A stretch of DNA of 64,000 bases, taken from contig CM041777.1 in assembly GCA_023374045.1 (NCBI GenBank), positions 480,105,594 through 480,169,593 of the forward strand. The letters run 5' to 3'. This document shows positions 33,070 to 45,153 of this stretch, in pieces (positions within the stretch are counted from its first letter, which is position 1; every line of letters begins with the position of its first letter). This stretch comes from Limonium bicolor. Its lineage: Eukaryota > Streptophyta > Magnoliopsida > Caryophyllales > Plumbaginaceae. The notes under the pieces were generated by a model. It worked only from the letters and a program-made list of their open reading frames with translations. It was not told the DNA's origin and ran no database searches. A program made the position numbers and the translations under genes.

Positions 33070-33277
33070 CCCTAAATGGCTGGGAGCGGAGGGGCTCAAC
33101 ATCAGTATGATAAGAGATAATGGCTTTTGTTCCTCCCTTTAAAAATCTTCCTCCCTTGTCATGATTCTGGGAAGAGCTTCCTCCATTCCCTCTTCCACCA
33201 TCTCCCTTCCTCTTGCCTAGCACAGAGTCCTGGTAGGCAATGGTGGTCTCGCAGTCATTTGCGTCATCCGCTAGCTC
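33070..33277 (-). pseudogene. Element B gag middle exon
   Basis: Encodes ELADDANDCETTIAYQDSV, a basic linker (GKRKGDGGRGN), and SYHTDVEPLRSQPFRG. In Tekay-type gag this is the region between the retrotransposon-gag domain and the zinc knuckles. The exon is bounded by canonical splice sites on both sides and is open throughout. Confidence 0.8.
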
Positions 33278-33342
33278 CTGTCGTGACAATATGTGTTAGT
33301 GGGGAAATCTTTGTGTACCAGAAATTCAATCATGTTCCATAC
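33278..33342 (-). other. Intron 1 of element B gag
   Basis: 65 bp, donor TTACAG|GTATGG, branch-like CACTAAC at about 33294-33300, acceptor GTCACGACAG|GAGCTAG, phase 0. It joins RGMTLQ to ELADDANDCE. Reading through ends at a stop at 33271. It is near the lower size limit for plant introns. Confidence 0.75.
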
Positions 33343-33977
33343 CTGTAAGGTCATCCCTCTGGTGGAACCGATCATAGTCATGATCCTGAAGTTCAAGCCG
33401 GTGTGGAATTTGTCCACCAGATACCTCGGAGCGTAAGCTCCCTCTCCAATAACAGCGAGCAGCTCCACAAATTTGTTATAGTACTTAGCAACAGAGGAAG
33501 TCCCTTGTTTCAGCTGCTTGAACTCGCTCCTCATCCTCTTCTGTAGGTAGGATGGATAGAACTTGGCTCTCAGGGCCACCAAGAAGGCTGGAAAGTCGAA
33601 GTCCGCCTGGGCAGTCAGCTCAGCTCTGGCGGTCTGCCACCATCGATGCGCGGGTCCCTGGAGAAAGTAGGCCGCTATGTCCACTGGTGATTCGCTGGAA
33701 CGTGTAGAGAGGTGAAGGCCTTCAGCATCTCATCGATGTATCTCTCTAAGGTCTTCAGTTCAGGTTGGCCTTCGTAGTTTGGAGGACGTAGATCGTTGAC
33801 CGCCTTCAGCCAATTGAACTCCCGGGGACAGTTAGGTGGTGGGGGTGGTGGTTGTGGGATCTGAGCCTGCTGCTGAGCTAATGCAGCCGTCACAATCTGC
33901 GCCATGACCTCTGGGGTGACAGCGTCGGGTCCATAGCCTCCTGAGGGACCAGCTCCTCTTCCTCCTCTTCGAGACAT
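33343..33977 (-). pseudogene. Element B gag N-terminal exon
   Basis: Structural capsid-type protein of the element. The ATG at 33977 begins MSRRGGRGAGPSGGYG. The retrotransposon-gag domain follows: RYIDEMLKAF, AAYFLQGPAHRWWQ, FYPSYLQKRMRSEFKQLKQG and SSVAKYYNKFVELL. A one-base frame change near 33680 lies between HVPANHQW and the DIAAYF block. Otherwise the exon is open to the donor at 33343. Confidence 0.9.
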
Positions 33978-34233
33978 TTAGCTGATATTGACGGTTTTGT
34001 TACTCAGAAGGTGTTTTGTTCAGTCTAAATATCTATGTAGTAAAGTTTGTAATATTTATACGTCCTAAGGACGGTTCGTAGGTACGTGAAGTAAAACGTA
34101 AGTAGTAAAGTAAGTATGGGGTCAGGGCCACGCGCCTTTCGGGAATTCTCACTTCCCAATTCTACCCCAGTTCCCCAGTTTTAAGTGCACCTATAATCTA
34201 AGTATTTCACTCGGCTTGTTTTCTCAGGTTCAG
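33978..34233 (-). other. 5' untranslated leader of element B
   Basis: Between the primer-binding site and the gag ATG. No coding and no notable repeat beyond the hairpin at its LTR-proximal edge. Confidence 0.6.
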
Positions 34234-34261
34234 AGCGTAACTACGCTCGGATACCCATTTC
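34234..34261 (-). other. Degenerate primer-binding site and hairpin of element B
   Basis: In element sense, TGGGTATCCGAGC follows the 5' LTR end and resembles the initiator-Met tRNA site TGGTATCAGAGC. It runs into a hairpin with arms GAGCGT and ACGCTC around AGTT. The same hairpin, with different stem bases, adjoins the site in the D array. Confidence 0.7.
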
Positions 34262-37200
34262 TGTAACGCCCCTATTTAACATATTTATAGCGGAAATAAA
34301 ATACTAAAGGCGTAACAGACCATCGGGTTCCAAACACCCGGCACCAACCTCACCAATTACAACCTAAAAGATTACAAAAGCCACGGTCTGAACCTCGAGA
34401 AAACTTAACAAAACATCACAGTAATAAAACACATTAACTCTCCACAAAACCTAATCCCATCCCAATCACTCGTTCTCTTCGTGGCCACCTGTATAATACT
34501 TCGTACCTGCAAGATAAAACCAAGCAGCCCACCCCGAGAGGGGTGGGTCAGTTCCCTGGAATGGAACTGGTACGATCCTCCAAAACAAACTTATAATACA
34601 ACTCTTTAATAAATAATAGCTTGAATACAATCACTTAAACCACACAGAAGAACAAGGCACTCCAAAAATCACCAAGTCAAGATAACAAATTGCGAATGAA
34701 ATACACAACAGAAAGCTAAAGTTAGTCAGTCAGAAGAAATCACACCATAAGTTTGAGAACATCCATTGTTTGTGTTAGATTCAGTTTCAGTTAGGAGTAG
34801 GAAGACTCGGGTAGTCACAAGGACTAGGAATGAGTGAGAGAAACCCGGAACCAACAACTCAAGAGTGGAAAAGAATCAATTGGGAGAGATGGCCCCCACC
34901 GCCAAGTACGTCCTTTTAGGACATGAGATATACAGCCCCTCACTGTTTACTACATCCCTTTTGGGACAGGGGATATACAGCCCCTCACTGTTACCATTGA
35001 AGACGCGCGCACGTCAAAACAACAAGACCCAGCTCATGGATGAAACGATATCCATAGTCAAAAGAAGAATTACCAAGATTGTCCTTCTCCATATTCCCAC
35101 TAGATCACTAACTACCCAGAGCAATACCAAAACACTCAGTCCTACAGAGTGCAGAAGCGTAAACCCTAAGCAGTTAATGTCTAATGGAACAACCAAATGG
35201 AAGGAACCAATACCCATGTAAGTTTCACATTCAAGGCTCTGTTAGTCACACAAGCTGAGTTAGTCACACAACCGTTTCCTTTAAGAAATCCATTTTGGCT
35301 CAATTAGCGTTTGTCGAAAACATCCCTTAAGTCTTGTTAGCAAAGCATAAGAGTACGAGAAATCGTACCTGGTATGTGAAGAACAATGATTAACTCGAAT
35401 GAGTGATCCCCCAACAGTAACCTATAATTAAGGTATTCCAAGGGTTGATTAGTTAAAGGACTTATAAGTTAAACACCTTCTATTCTTATTGATTTATAGT
35501 TCCAGGTCTACCATTATTCTCTCACAAGGATTTGGGCTAGGTTTCGTTAATTAAATCTTTTGTTAGGTCCATTTCGTTTAAACTGGAATGATTTAGGATT
35601 TGACCCTGAGAGTGGCCCAAACTCTCTTTGAATTGTTTAAGTGGGCTTTTGGAGTTCATAGACTTGGGCTTAGTAGGTTAGCCCAAGACCATGCTACGTT
35701 TACGCTGTGTAATTAAACTCTTAAGTTACCGTTGACTATTTTATTACACACCGATTAAAATCCTAAAGTTTAAATATATATTCTTCTTATTATTCCCACA
35801 AGAAATGTGATTTCCTTCATCTATTTGTATATATATATATATATTATGTATTAGATTTATCCAGAACATTTTTCAGAATTTTATTGTATTTAATTATATT
35901 TAATAATTTTTAGACATATCCACAACCGATATTATATGGTTTATAAAATAAAGTATTTCCTTTATTTAGTTAATATATATATGCATGTACCTGTATTAGA
36001 ATTTATTTAAGTCATCCCTTATGTAGCTTATTGTATTTAAATTATCTTTATTCACTTCAACATTTTTCTGCATTCCATGTATGTTTATAAAGTATTTCTT
36101 TTGCTACATTTTCGAATACTAGCTTCTATAGTATTTAGTTAATATAAGTGTTGATTTATTTAGCTCCTTGTTTTAACCTAAGTTACTATTTATTCCCTTT
36201 TATGTATGTGTATATATATATTTTCCTTAGTTTTAATTAAGAATGTTAACTTCCATATTATATAATAATTAAAATGTAGATTAGTTTAGTTCCTTGATTT
36301 AACATCAGTTTCTATTTTTATTTCTCTCATATAAGTATATATATATATATATAATTATATATGTAAATAATTTTTACTTCACTTAAAAGTTAATTCCCCA
36401 AATATTTATAAACATACTGTTACTAAATGTTAGTTTAATCTTTTCATTATTTCCCAACCTAAAAAGTTTATTAGTAAACTATACTTTAATTTTTGTTGCA
36501 TTAAAAACCATATATTATAAGTTATTCTTATGAAAAATCCATAAACACAATTTTTAAACCCATTTACCATTGTCCAAAAATTCCAAATTAAGTATATAGT
36601 AGCTATAACATTTTAGACATATTATAAAATTTTTATTTCATAAAATATATCTTTTAAAATTATCTAAATAATTCCATAATACTCATAACTTGCAAAAATC
36701 ATAACTTACTTTCAAAATCTCAAAACCGATATTAATTTACATCATAATAAACTACATTTTATAAGTAATCTATGGTTAAAATTTCAAGTCAAAATACATT
36801 CGAGAAGGTCATTAAATAAATTCGACAAGTTAGGGTTAAATTCTGGAATTTATAATAACTTAATACATTTAATAACCCACGGTATAATCTTGGCCGTCCG
36901 TTTCTTTAAATCGCGATCGGACGGCCCCTGAGTTGCGAGTTCATCAGCGAACTCCAGTTATATGTCGAGTGCTATTTCCTCAATTCCTCAAAATCTACAG
37001 AACCAAATTCGATGATTTTTGTTTCTATGGATTCAAAATTCTCTTTCGGTTCTATTGATACAAATTTACGATCTAAGGTGCACAAATTGCAAAAACGATT
37101 ATGGGTATTCAAAGTTAGGGTTTATGCGGTTCCGACTTTGATTTTGCCAAATTCTCTTATTACAACGCACAATAATGAAATTGATACGTGGGTTTGGTCT

Positions 37201-38715
37201 AAAATGCAAAACCGATTAGCAACATCGGAAGAATTGGAAGAAAAACTCACCGGACTAGCACCAATCTAAGGAATTCGATTTCGGTTTTCTGGAAAAGGTT
37301 CGAACTTGACTGTTTCGAGGAGCTAGATTTGAGGATCTATAAGTTAAGTTCTAGATCGAATTAGAATACGTATGTGGGCTTAATGGAAGAGGAATTATAG
37401 ATCTACAAATGATAGCAAGAACTTAATCTAACTTGCATTATACGGAAAGCAATTCAACCCGAAAGTTACGAGTTTATACCTTTGCGGTTTCTATGATTTT
37501 ATGTGTAGTTCGAGTTGGCTACTTCACGGACCAACTCGCGCCAGCCGGGAAGGATTAAATCCACCAAACCTACCACATTTTAAAGTAGGCATGTAACTCT
37601 AAACACTAGTGGAAGAATCATTGAATTTGATAGATTAGAGAGAAAGTTACAGATCTCACAAGATCTGGGTTTACCTATCGTTTCTGGAAAAGATCTGGGC
37701 AGAAAATCCACCGTGATCGACTAGCGAACTTTAGACGCCTTTAACTTCTACTCTATTCAGAATCAGCCTTGGACATAAAAGGAAAGTGTAGAGGGATTAT
37801 AGATCTACAAAATGAGCTATAGAACTAAAATTTTCATGGTGAGATGAAGGCGATACAGCTCGGAGAAGTTACCTTACCGATTCGGTTTTTCTGGAAAACT
37901 GGGTTGCAAGTGTTCGAGGAGGCAACTTCAGATCAAGTTTGCGGCGGATTTAGAAGGAGTTAGGGCATGTATGAGTAATGGTTGCAAAGAGGAGATTAAG
38001 GAGAAGAGAATGAAAGAAACGACATGGAAAATACCCTAGGATGGATGAGATAATGGCGTCTGAAAATGAGGCAGTAACTGATGGTGGCTGAGAAGAGTTT
38101 GTCGAAATAGAAGGGGTTCAGGCGCTCTGGCATGGCACGATTCCCGAGGTGGGCATGGCTGAGTCAGCAGGCCTTTGCCACATCAGCAGCCTTCAAAATT
38201 TGGCTCTAAACTTCATTTTATCATAACTTTGGCTAGGATGATCCATTTTTGACGTTCTTTTTATCAATCTTCTTGGTTTTCCATAACCTTTTTTATTGGT
38301 ATAGGTTTAATGGGATGGTTTGACTATTATCAAAAAGTCAACCCAAGCAAGGCTTAATATGCTTTATGGTTTCCATGATTTTATCTTGACTTTTATGATT
38401 CAAATTAATATTCCAACTCTCTCTAAAATCTTTATAATATACTTGGAGTGTTTAGAATTTTTTCCAAGATTTATTGACTTATAAATATTATTATTAAATT
38501 CATAGTACTATATAATAATGTATAGTAATCCAATATTTAATAGTTTTCTTTAGGATTAAATAGAGAAATCCCATGATTTAATTTTCATAATTCCATACAA
38601 GGATATAATAATTTATTATCCATAATTCCATACAATAATTTAAATTACTAGTGTTATTTATGGTTTAATAAAAGAAATCCCCTAAATTAATTTAAATTAA
38701 TATAGGGGTATTTCA
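34262..38715 (-). repeat. 5' LTR of element B (right copy, 4,454 bp)
   Basis: The termini and the text match the left LTR except for the solo LTR insertion and scattered substitutions or indels. In element sense the U5 part contains hairpins with arms CCCACCCC/GGGGTGGG (34528-34547) and CAGTTCC/GGAACTG (34550-34570), then TTTTATCTTGCAG|GTACG. No coding. The open frame at 37012-37269 is not conserved in the other LTR. Confidence 0.9.
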
Positions 38716-38720
38716 CTAAT

Positions 38721-38985
38721 AATGAGATGGGAAATTCTTAGAAGTCCATCATATTATCCCGTTAAAACTCATAATCGGATTATACTTGCTTGTTGTCTTC
38801 TTCACAATTTCATAAGGATGGAAATGCATACTGATCCATTAGAAGATGAAGTGCCCAATGTCGTTAATGTGGACGAAGATGGTGGATATGAAGACCACAT
38901 CTCTACAATTGGTAGTAATGATGCTAGTAATACATGGAGGTCACAACTGGCTAATGAAATGTTCAACGAGTGGAGAGTAGCTTGA
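38721..38985 (+). pseudogene. PIF/Harbinger transposase, 3' part
   Basis: Continuation of the transposase after the 18.9-kb insertion. It starts RWEILRSPSYYPVKTHNRI, runs through the conserved ACCLLHNFIR motif of PIF transposases and an acidic tail (EDEVPNVVNVDEDGG), and ends at the stop at 38983-38985. Removing element B and one copy of CTAAT brings the two parts into the same reading frame. This shows the gene was interrupted late, although other lesions are present upstream. Confidence 0.88.
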
Positions 38986-39199
38986 TTTTGGTTTAATCTA
39001 GACCTTCTAAAATGTTTTCATTACAATAGCTAGATAAGTATGTGCATCTTCCTTTTGAGCCTTAGAGTCATTTGTTTATTCCCTTAAGTGCTTATTTATT
39101 TGATGGCATTTGGTGGTGTGCAACAGTAGAGTATTCATTTGCTTTTGAATTATCTTATATATTATATATGTTATATTTTGCATCGTCACAATTGTAGAT

Positions 39200-40242
39200 A
39201 TGGCAAGTGTTGAATCATCCCAATCAAAGTCAAGTACAAGAAGAAAATGGACACGAGAAGAGGATAACAAATTGGTTGCAGCTATGGTGGAGTTGAGAGA
39301 TTGTGGAAGTTTCAATGCTGACACTGGATTTAGAAATGGTTACCTTATTGAACTTGAGAATGCCTTAAAAAAGGTATTACCAAACAGTGGGCTAAATGCA
39401 GATCCTCATATTAGGTCTCGTATTAAGACCTTGAAAAACGAATGAAGCATAGTTCATGACATGGTCTGCGGAAACAGACACGGTGTAAGTGGTTTTGGTT
39501 GGGATTCAACTCGAAACATGATAACAGCCGAAAAAAAATGATGGGATGCGTATGTGAAGGTGAGTTTCTGGGCTTTTCAACCACAAAAGTTAATTAATTT
39601 ATTATGACTATATATATAAGTACATTTTACAATTCAATATTAACATCTTTAGGTGTAATGCTTACTTATTTGTTGGTAAATTTATAACTGAAATTTCAAA
39701 TTTTCAGAGTAACCCATTAGCTGAGCCGTGGAGAACCAAAAGTTTTCTTTACTATGATGAATTCACAAAAATTTATGCAAAAGATCGTGCCCATGGAAAC
39801 AATGCGCAAGGTTCAGCTGACATGAGGGAGACAAATACAATCGCAAATGGAAGTGGAACTTGATAACGAAGTTGAAGTGCATGAAAATTCCAGATGATGA
39901 AGATGATAGATCTCCAAGTCTGCCCATGCCTGAATCTACTCAAAAGAAAAAAAAAAGAACAAGAGTAAAATGGCAGACTCTTCACACTCTGAGATGATTT
40001 CAATTATGAAAGATTTCACTAATGATATTAAGGACATGAAGAAATATTTGAGCGGTGAAGACGAGGAAGAGAAAAGAAATAAGTTCTGCGAGGAATTTAG
40101 GGAAATGGAAAGCTTAACCCAAATGGAAAAGATCCGGGCTTTCAGAAAATTTGCGACAACACCTGAAAATGTGACTATGTTTCAAAGTCTCAAACCAGAG
40201 AAGCGACCAAGTTTTGTGAAAGATGTCATAGGAAGTAGTTAG
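39200..40242 (+). pseudogene. MYB/SANT-like protein (Harbinger second gene)
   Basis: Encodes the trihelix/MYB-like DNA-binding partner typical of PIF/Harbinger elements, which helps bring transposase to the nucleus and the DNA ends. Starts MASVESSQSK with RRKWTREEDNKLVAAMVEL, LPNSGLNADPHIRSRIKTLK and SGFGWDSTR. A GT-AG intron (39560-39707) joins WDAYVK to SNPLAEPWRTKSFLYYDEF. The last segment (39970-40242) has an acidic stretch and ends at the stop before 40243. There is an in-frame TGA at 39443-39445, where the family normally has Trp after KNE, plus further frame changes near 39860-39970. The gene is therefore broken. Similarity to LIMYB-type host proteins is expected because these share the domain. 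Confidence 0.8.
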
Positions 40243-40934
40243 TACACCACTTGATTTTGATTATACTATTTTTCAGTTTCACTAGGATTTAAGTTTAGCA
40301 TATTAAGTTTATGGGCACATGTAGGATTTATAGATGTATTGTTTAGATGTTATAATAATTTAGTATTGAGTATTTCTTTTTAATGATTTTACTGTGAAAA
40401 TTTACTTCTATATTTTTATTATTTAATAAACATTGGGTCACTTAGTTAATATTTAAATTAGATATTTATCATTTAAATTATGAAGATATCTACAAAGCAA
40501 TTTCATGTAATTATAATTAAACATTATATCTTAATTTAGTTTATACATTTTTATTATTTTTGTTTATTTTGAACTTTCTTGTTGAATTAATGTAAGATTA
40601 TATTATTTTGAGTTTAGTAGGATACATAGTTCTAAACTTATGTTGTTTGATTTGTTGTCATTTGATATTCTTTATCTTATTAAATATAGAAGTTAACTAA
40701 TTATAGTACTATAATTTTTTGACTAATTAAATGACATGCAGGGTATTTTAGTACTTCTATGATTAAGCAAGATTTATTCCAAGGACTATTACAATCAACC
40801 AAACAAGGAAATACGTATTCCTATACCACCCACCCAACCAAACACAATATTTTCTTTTTCTAGGTTTATTCCCACCATAAGCTATTCCCTGGACTAAACT
40901 TAATCATTCCAACTTTATGCTGACCCTCGAACCA
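40243..40934. other. 3' subterminal region of the Harbinger element
   Basis: AT-rich non-coding DNA ending in inverse-terminal sequence (AATCATTCC, CCCTCGAACCAAATG). No other feature seen. Confidence 0.5.
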
Positions 40935-41929
40935 AATGATTCCCGAAGAAAACGGATCCGAATAATGTATTAAAACGCTAATAGAGCTTTAGCGCACGGT
41001 TTTCGAGGAACCCGAAAACGTGATTCTAAGTGGTCAAACAGACCCGTAAAAATTATAAACCATAAATAAAAAATTATTAAGCATTTATGGAAGCTTAATA
41101 ACCAATAAAAATAAAGAAACGAGAAAATTCCGAAAAACGGCCCGGTTAGTGAATAGTATCAGAACCGGGTGAAATAACGAGCGTTTTCTGTAAAAGATAA
41201 AAAACGCTCCAGCTAGTATTACAGTGGGGGCCGGTTTTAACAGATAAATAAACCCCCTCTCACACATACACACTAGCTAAATAAATAAGGAGTCAAAAAG
41301 CAAAAGTAGAATAAAAAGGACAAAAGCAACCCCACCCTCTCTCTCCTCTCTCATTTCTCTTTCCTTCCTTCTCTTTCCTCTCCTTCTCCTTCCCCATCGA
41401 TTTCTCTCTCCCTCCTTGAGCTGGGCGATTTGTGAGAAGCTCCACATCTTCCATGGCTTCTCTTCATTCTTCCTCAAACTCTAACTCCATTTGAGCTCCA
41501 AATGTAAAACAAATTACATATTTGTAATCCCCTCATCCTCCTCTACATTTCTATCTTTTCAAAATTCGAAAAGGATGAGTTTCATCTCCATGGGTTTTCC
41601 CCATTTGAAGAGAAAAGCACACCATTGTGAAGCTTGGAGTCTCCTCTTTCCAACAAGGTAAAAATCCACATGAAAGACCTCACTTTTCTCCATCTCTTGG
41701 TTTGGCCGATTTTGGTCTCTCTTTCTTACCTTGTTTTTCCTCTTGTTTTGGAGCTTTGCTTCAACCCTCCAATGGTGGTGAGAACACCTTCTTGAACCAA
41801 GGGCTAAAACCCCTCCTAAAGCACTCCAAAGGTAAACCCTAGAAATTTGTATTTTGAACACTTCAATGAACTAGCATAAATCTAAGGGCTAGTGTATTAA
41901 TTATACTTGTTTGATGTGTTTTGGGTGAT

Positions 41930-41957
41930 GGGAATGGAGTTTGGCAACTCCATTCCC
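41930..41957 (+). other. 12-bp perfect hairpin in the D LTR
   Basis: Arms GGGAATGGAGTT and AACTCCATTCCC around a 4-nt loop. It is repeated at the same place in the second and third LTRs (about 51640-51667 and 61376-61403). Confidence 0.85.
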
Positions 41958-42890
41958 CATGTGATCGATTTGTGCAAGAAAGAGGGAAGAAGAAATGGAA
42001 AAGAAAGAATGAAGTATAAGCTCAAGGTAAGAGCTCCTTCCTAATGTAAATTCTATTGCATTAGAGTATGGGAATGGGTAAAATATTTAACGAACCCAAA
42101 ACTTCGTACTAGTATTGAGAATTGTGAAGTTTGAGTATTTAAGTGCAAGTATTTGAATTGAAGGCTTTGGAGCCAAGTGAAATGAGTATGTGTATTAGTA
42201 TTGTGATTGATGGGTATTGATGTATTAAGGTTGCTCAATATGTGTGCTGGTAGAACCCTTGTGGTTTGGCTAGAATAGGGATGGATTTGATGAGAAAGGA
42301 TGTGTGTGGATAAGTAAGGAAAGTAGATGAGTTATGGCAAATTTTTGGTAGGAATTGTGCATTAAGGAATGACTTGGTGAATGGGAGAACCAAGGTATGT
42401 ATTGAGGATAGTAGAGATGTTTAATGACCATTGGAATGGTAATTGTAGTATGAGGAATAAGGAGTGTAAAATCTGTAGCAAAGTGTATAAGAACATATTG
42501 GAGAAGCTAGGAGAATTTAATGTGCAGGATCTTGGTAAGATGAGCGTTGGAACTTGGGTATAGGTAGTGCAATGGCTTGGAAATGAATTGGTATGGCAAG
42601 GAGAGGTATTTAGAATGCTAGGAATGGCATTGGTCGAGGGAGAATTGGATAGGAGAATTGAATTGTAAAATCTGTAGCATAAGTGTAACAAAAACTGTCA
42701 CAAGTATTGGAAAAGAAGTGAGGGAATTGTGTAAGTTATTTGATGGATTTAGTGAGGGATTTGGTGGATGAATCAAGGCAATTTGGAGGGCCTAAGAAGT
42801 GTTAAAACATGTGGGATTACATGTAGGAAGATTGGGGAAACAATGGGCAAAGTATAGAGCTGAAAACAGAATTTTAAACTGAAGTACTGG

Positions 42891-43215
42891 GCCGGACCGG
42901 ACTTGCGACCGGACTTGCAAGTTCGGTCGAGCCCAGATTTACAAAGACGGGAAACCTTCTGGAATCGACCGAACTTGCGACCGGACTTGCAAGTTCGGTC
43001 GGCCAGAAAAATTCTCCCGTAAGAAACCTTCTGGAATGGACCGAACTTGCGACCGGACTTGCAAGTTCGGTCGGCCAGAAAAATTCCCGTAATGCGAGCT
43101 ACTGGAATGGACCGAACTTGCGACCGGACTTGCAAGTTCGGTCGGGCCAGAAAATTCCCGTACTGGTAGCTACTGGAATGGACCGGACTTGCAAGGTCGG
43201 TCGCAAGTCCGGTCG
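42891..43215. repeat. Palindrome array, D LTR 1
   Basis: Five units, the last four starting at 42962, 43034, 43105 and 43176 (period 71-72 bp). The core is CGACCGGACTTGCAAG followed by TTCGGTCG, an almost perfect palindrome whose two mismatches are G-T. The TATA-like TATAAAT follows at 43311. Confidence 0.92.
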
Positions 43216-43310
43216 AGTCAAAAAAAAAACATTTTTATTATATGATTATAATAATCATATGTGTATATATATGCCTATACACATATATGCATATGTATGC
43301 AGTAGAACAC

Positions 43311-43317
43311 TATAAAT
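43311..43317 (+). promoter_or_regulatory. TATA-like box, D LTR 1
   Basis: TATAAAT about 95 bp after the palindrome array. Conserved at 53026 and 62761. Confidence 0.5.
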
Positions 43318-44345
43318 GAAGTAGTAAGGGTAAGAAAGTAAGTATATGAGTATGAAAACAAGTGTAACAATAACTAAGCAAGTTGAGAGTATAAGAACAT
43401 TAAGTACACCGGGATAACGGGGTAAGTACGGAAGTAGTAATTACTTGTGCATCGTAAGAGTATAGTATTAATAATAATGTTGAAACATTATCAGTGGAAC
43501 AAGTGTGAACCAACGAGCAAGGGAACACGTGTTAAAGCTAACTCCGGTGAAAGGTATGGTTTCCTCATGCCCCGTATGCTAACCGAGTTACGTTGATTTG
43601 TCTGCTGTATGCCGGCTAATCAAGACTAAAGCATGAAAACGGTTTATTGCCTTTCATTATATGTCTTGCTGTATGTTGATTGAGCTATCCTTCTTGAATG
43701 GTTGTGTGGCTTTACTTAGTGCGTAGACCGACTCATAGATGAGTCTTGTTGTGTATTGACTCGTAGCGAGAGTCGTGTGTGAATTAATGGAACCGTAGCA
43801 ACGCACTAAACCAACGAACCAATAGATGGTAACGTAAACCAACGAACTCACTAGAATGCGAGAGAGTGTACGGGAGTAATAACCTCCCGATAACGGTAGG
43901 AGAAACGAAATGAGTAATCCACAAACGAACAGTAGTGGAAGTATATAAGTAACCTCTATTAGAGGAACTAATCTTGGTGCAAAACGTGAACCATGAGAGT
44001 AGTAAAGAATGATGAGGGATCTCCAAACCCCTTAGTAATTTAGTCGACCCGTTACGAGAGGACCCGACTGATGTAAGTATGCCCCGAACGAGAGAGTATT
44101 CGATATGTTGGGGAAACCCTTAAATCTGAGGATACTAGACGGTGGTAATTCCCTAAGCTAACAGAGGTTATCGAGAGAGATACTTCTAGGCTAACCCATG
44201 AGGTTGTATTGTGCTCTGAGAGAAGAGTGTTGGGAATTCGTGTAGTCCGGTAGAACGGACATTTGAGTATTTGAGGAGCTAAGCGTATAGCCCTCGTATT
44301 GTAGGTCCGGTGGCGAGTCTTGAGTATGACTCCGCCCAGAGGCCA

Positions 44346-44640
44346 AAGTAATGAGTATTGCGTATGTATGAGTAAGGTAATGAGTATCGAGTAAGAAGCA
44401 CGTGTGAGTATGTAAGGAGTACCGAGTATTGAGTACGTATGAGTAAGTATCGAGTATTGAGTATGTAGGAGTAAGTATGGAGAATCGAGTAGTGAGTATG
44501 CACTAGTATAGTGACGAGCACAGAGTAAGGATCGTGTACGAGTAAGGTATTGAACATGGAGTGATGAGTATGCAAGAGTAGGGAGTAAGTATGAGTAGAG
44601 CAACGAATATCGAACACAGTACGAAGAGTCAAGAATGTAT
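44346..44640. repeat. GAGTA-rich minisatellite, D LTR 1
   Basis: Same degenerate tract as at 4105-4420, with different arrangement of the variant words. Confidence 0.85.
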
Positions 44641-45153
44641 AACAAATACGAATGGTTGACTATTGAATTGTCTTCCTTAGTAGGTATTGTACTTGTGTAT
44701 TTATGTAGGTATCCTTGATTGTATTGTGTAGTATGAGTATGTATGTATGCATGTAAAATGAACTCCATGTATATCCGACCCAAAGTAGTCGGCGTACCGC
44801 GGTTAGCACGCGGTATATGCGGATTTCATATGCAGCGTAAGCTGACCCCCTCGGGGGACTTTTTTTTTAGTGTGCAGGTACCGAAGCTGTTCACCGTTCG
44901 AGAGAGTAGGACGGGGACTGCTACATAAGCATGGGTAGTTGAGTAAAGGGAATTGTATGTGTTAACGTAGTAAGAATTTGGATGTTTAGACTGTATCGGT
45001 AATTTTGAGGATTGTAGTATACTCGGTATAGTAATGTATTGGAGTTGTAATTGGATTATGGATGAGTATGCAATGGGAAGTATTGTATTGTGTAGAGTAC
45101 TCGGTATGTTCATGTTCATTAGACCGATAGTATGTAGTATTGTAACTCGCCTT

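Larger units (their letters stand above)
19817..38715 (-). mobile_element. Chromodomain Ty3/gypsy element B (Tekay/Del-like) carrying an AlkB domain
   Basis: Two LTRs (38715-34262 as 5' and 27788-19817 as 3' in element sense) flank a 6.5-kb internal domain coding on the minus strand in the order gag, zinc knuckles, AlkB, protease, RT, RNase H, integrase, chromodomain. The insertion is flanked by CTAAT (19812-19816 and 38716-38720) and sits in the Harbinger transposase. The C-terminal chromodomain block (KVLWEHHWVEEATWETEDSM) indicates the chromovirus branch, most like Tekay/Del. The two LTRs look very similar by eye, so the insertion is fairly young, yet the coding region has many frame lesions. 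Confidence 0.9.
16928..40934 (+). mobile_element. PIF/Harbinger DNA transposon with nested insertions
   Basis: The element carries the two genes usual for the superfamily, a DDE transposase (18731-19816 continuing at 38721-38985) and a MYB/SANT-like protein (39200-40242). The ends are imperfectly matched: left TTGTTTGGTTGAAGG near 16930, right inverse CATTTGGTTCGAGGG near 40938-40924. Element B is inserted in the transposase gene and a Stowaway MITE in the 5' part. The right terminus runs straight into the truncated LTR at 40935, so its outermost bases and target duplication are missing. Without the insertion the element is about 5.1 kb. Both genes carry stops and shifts, so it is dead. Confidence 0.75.

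Noticed and set aside
37012..37269. Open frame of 85 codons in the right LTR of element B
   Set aside because: The matching stretch of the left LTR (about 26090-26340) is frame-broken, and there is no known domain.
42891..43215. Regularly spaced palindromes that resemble a CRISPR array
   Set aside because: The genome is a plant's, the spacers are themselves repeated, and the array recurs in every LTR copy. It is a tandem repeat inside an LTR.
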